A stretch of DNA of 40,732 nt from IMG/VR virus record IMGVR_UViG_3300009068_000005, positions 1-40,732 of that record; one strand, 5' to 3'. The notes under the pieces were generated by a model that searched no databases, was not told where the DNA came from, and saw only the letters and a program-made list of their open reading frames with translations. Shown piece after piece: positions 40,108-40,732 of the stretch (position 1 is the first letter of the stretch; each line of letters opens with the position of its first letter). Position numbers and translations under genes: made by a program. The DNA comes from a virus.

Positions 40108-40575
40108 ATGGCTACCAATTATGACGAAGATGATGACTTCTTAGATGAGGACCAACCTCAGGATGTCGTTAAGCAACTACGCAAGGTAAACCGTACGCTT
40201 GAAAAGCGTATGAAAGAACTTGAAGTAGAGGCAACTACACTAAAGAATCAAACTCGTCAGCGCACCGTAAAGGATGTACTGACAGCAAAGGGTATCAACC
40301 CAAAGGTCGCAGCATTTATACCTCAGGATATTGAAATTACTGAGGAAGCCGTTTCAACATGGCTAAATGAATACAGCGATGTATTTGGTGTTAAACAAGA
40401 GTCTACACAAGGCGAGAGCCAGGCTCAGAACCCTGCACTACAGGCACAGCGAAGAATCAATGAAGTTGTTTCAACAGGAACTCCACCAGGAGTTGATGAA
40501 GATTCAATGGCTAAGATTCTTAACGCTAAGAACGCCTCAGAACTCAGTGCATTACTCGGTGTTTCAGTTCTTTAA
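40108..40575 (+). CDS. Capsid scaffolding protein
   Basis: A 155-residue acidic protein directly upstream of the capsid gene. It begins with an acidic run (Asp-Glu-Asp-Asp-Asp), followed by a coiled coil at about 20-50 (Leu-Arg-Lys-Val-Asn-Arg-Thr-Leu-Glu-Lys-Arg) and a helical C-terminus ending in Leu-Leu-Gly-Val-Ser-Val-Leu. Acidic coiled-coil composition, size and location are those of phage scaffolds. Confidence 0.75.
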   Translation: MATNYDEDDDFLDEDQPQDVVKQLRKVNRTLEKRMKELEVEATTLKNQTRQRTVKDVLTAKGINPKVAAFIPQDIEITEEAVSTWLNEYSDVFGVKQESTQGESQAQNPALQAQRRINEVVSTGTPPGVDEDSMAKILNAKNASELSALLGVSVL

Positions 40576-40608
40576 CTCAAACTACCAATCACCAGGAGGT
40601 GAACCCAC

Positions 40609-40732
40609 ATGGCATACACAGATTCGTCAGCACTCGCTGGCTTAATCAAAACAGCGTATGACCGCTATGTAGAGTTTGCGCTTCGTTCACAGCCACTGAT
40701 TCGTTCAGTAGCCGACAAGCGCCCTGCTCAAC
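40609..40732 (+). CDS. Major capsid protein (5' part; continues at base 1)
   Basis: The gene starts at the ATG at 40,609, with AGGAGGT at 40,595-40,601, and runs off the end of the window. The last 69 bases repeat bases 1-69, so codon 19 onward continues there. Together they make the 393-residue capsid protein described at the left end. Confidence 0.85.
   Translation, partial: MAYTDSSALAGLIKTAYDRYVEFALRSQPLIRSVADKRPAQ
40664..40732. repeat. Terminal direct repeat, right copy
   Basis: Identical to bases 1-69; see the left copy. It lies inside the capsid coding sequence, which is not where a packaging end is usually found, so an assembly overlap of a circular or permuted genome is the simplest reading. 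Confidence 0.95.

Noticed and set aside
1-40732. Integrase, CRISPR array and complete tRNA genes
   Set aside because: I scanned for integrase motifs, regularly spaced repeats and canonical tRNA T-arms and saw none that are complete; the GTTTAAAC copies are too short and irregularly spaced to be CRISPR repeats.

Overview
The window is one complete, circularly permuted genome of a tailed double-stranded DNA phage. The first 69 bases are repeated exactly as the last 69, and the major capsid gene runs off the right end and continues at the left end, so the closed molecule is about 40,663 bp. Sequence clues point to an actinobacterial host: a WhiB-family iron-sulphur regulator, FmdB-type and other small zinc ribbons, and a CHAP endolysin next to small holin-like proteins. 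The base composition is AT-leaning. I infer a phage of an aquatic, low-GC actinobacterium, but the host is not proven. No integrase, recognisable repressor, tRNA gene or CRISPR array was found.

Layout. Positions 25,404-40,732 and 1-12,460 form one rightward late block: terminase, portal, small accessory proteins, a 2,209-residue virion protein carrying an ADP-ribosyltransferase-like domain, two further large virion proteins, a LysM protein, scaffold, capsid, a zinc protein, an HslV/proteasome-like Ntn hydrolase, a string of tiny lysine-rich proteins, an adaptor, a long Ala/Ser/Thr tail fibre, a row of related beta-rich tail proteins, a large tail protein, and lysis genes ending in a rho-independent terminator at 12,478-12,508. 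A short leftward operon (12,488-13,288) encodes zinc-ribbon and HNH proteins. A rightward early/replication operon (13,458-19,703) encodes a Cas4/RecB-like nuclease, a RecA-fold helicase, a glycosyltransferase, a resolvase-like nuclease, a primase split into two genes, another nuclease-like protein, a sigma-like factor and a dNMP kinase, and ends in a terminator at 19,711. A leftward operon (19,807-21,841) carries WhiB, a membrane-anchored transglycosylase and a chain of small overlapping genes. A second leftward unit (22,171-24,512) carries a SprT-like protein without its metal site, an amidoligase, and a class II glutamine amidotransferase. An 890-bp hairpin-rich non-coding region (24,513-25,403) separates it from the terminase and is the best candidate for origin, packaging or control functions.

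The most striking signal is the 8-bp palindrome GTTTAAAC. I count 42 exact copies by eye where about one is expected. Thirty-one lie between 12,465 and 25,070, in the early half, on genes of both directions and in intergenic DNA, including four within 157 bp upstream of the WhiB operon and one overlapping a predicted promoter. It resembles in kind the HIP1 octamer of cyanobacteria or the dispersed stoperators of some actinophages, and I know of no description of this particular element.

Other points of interest are the amidoligase/glutaminase cassette, the HslV-like hydrolase in the capsid module, the ADP-ribosyltransferase-like domain within a virion protein, and an apparently overprinted small gene (33,758-33,931). 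Assignments rest on motif recognition only; no database search was run.
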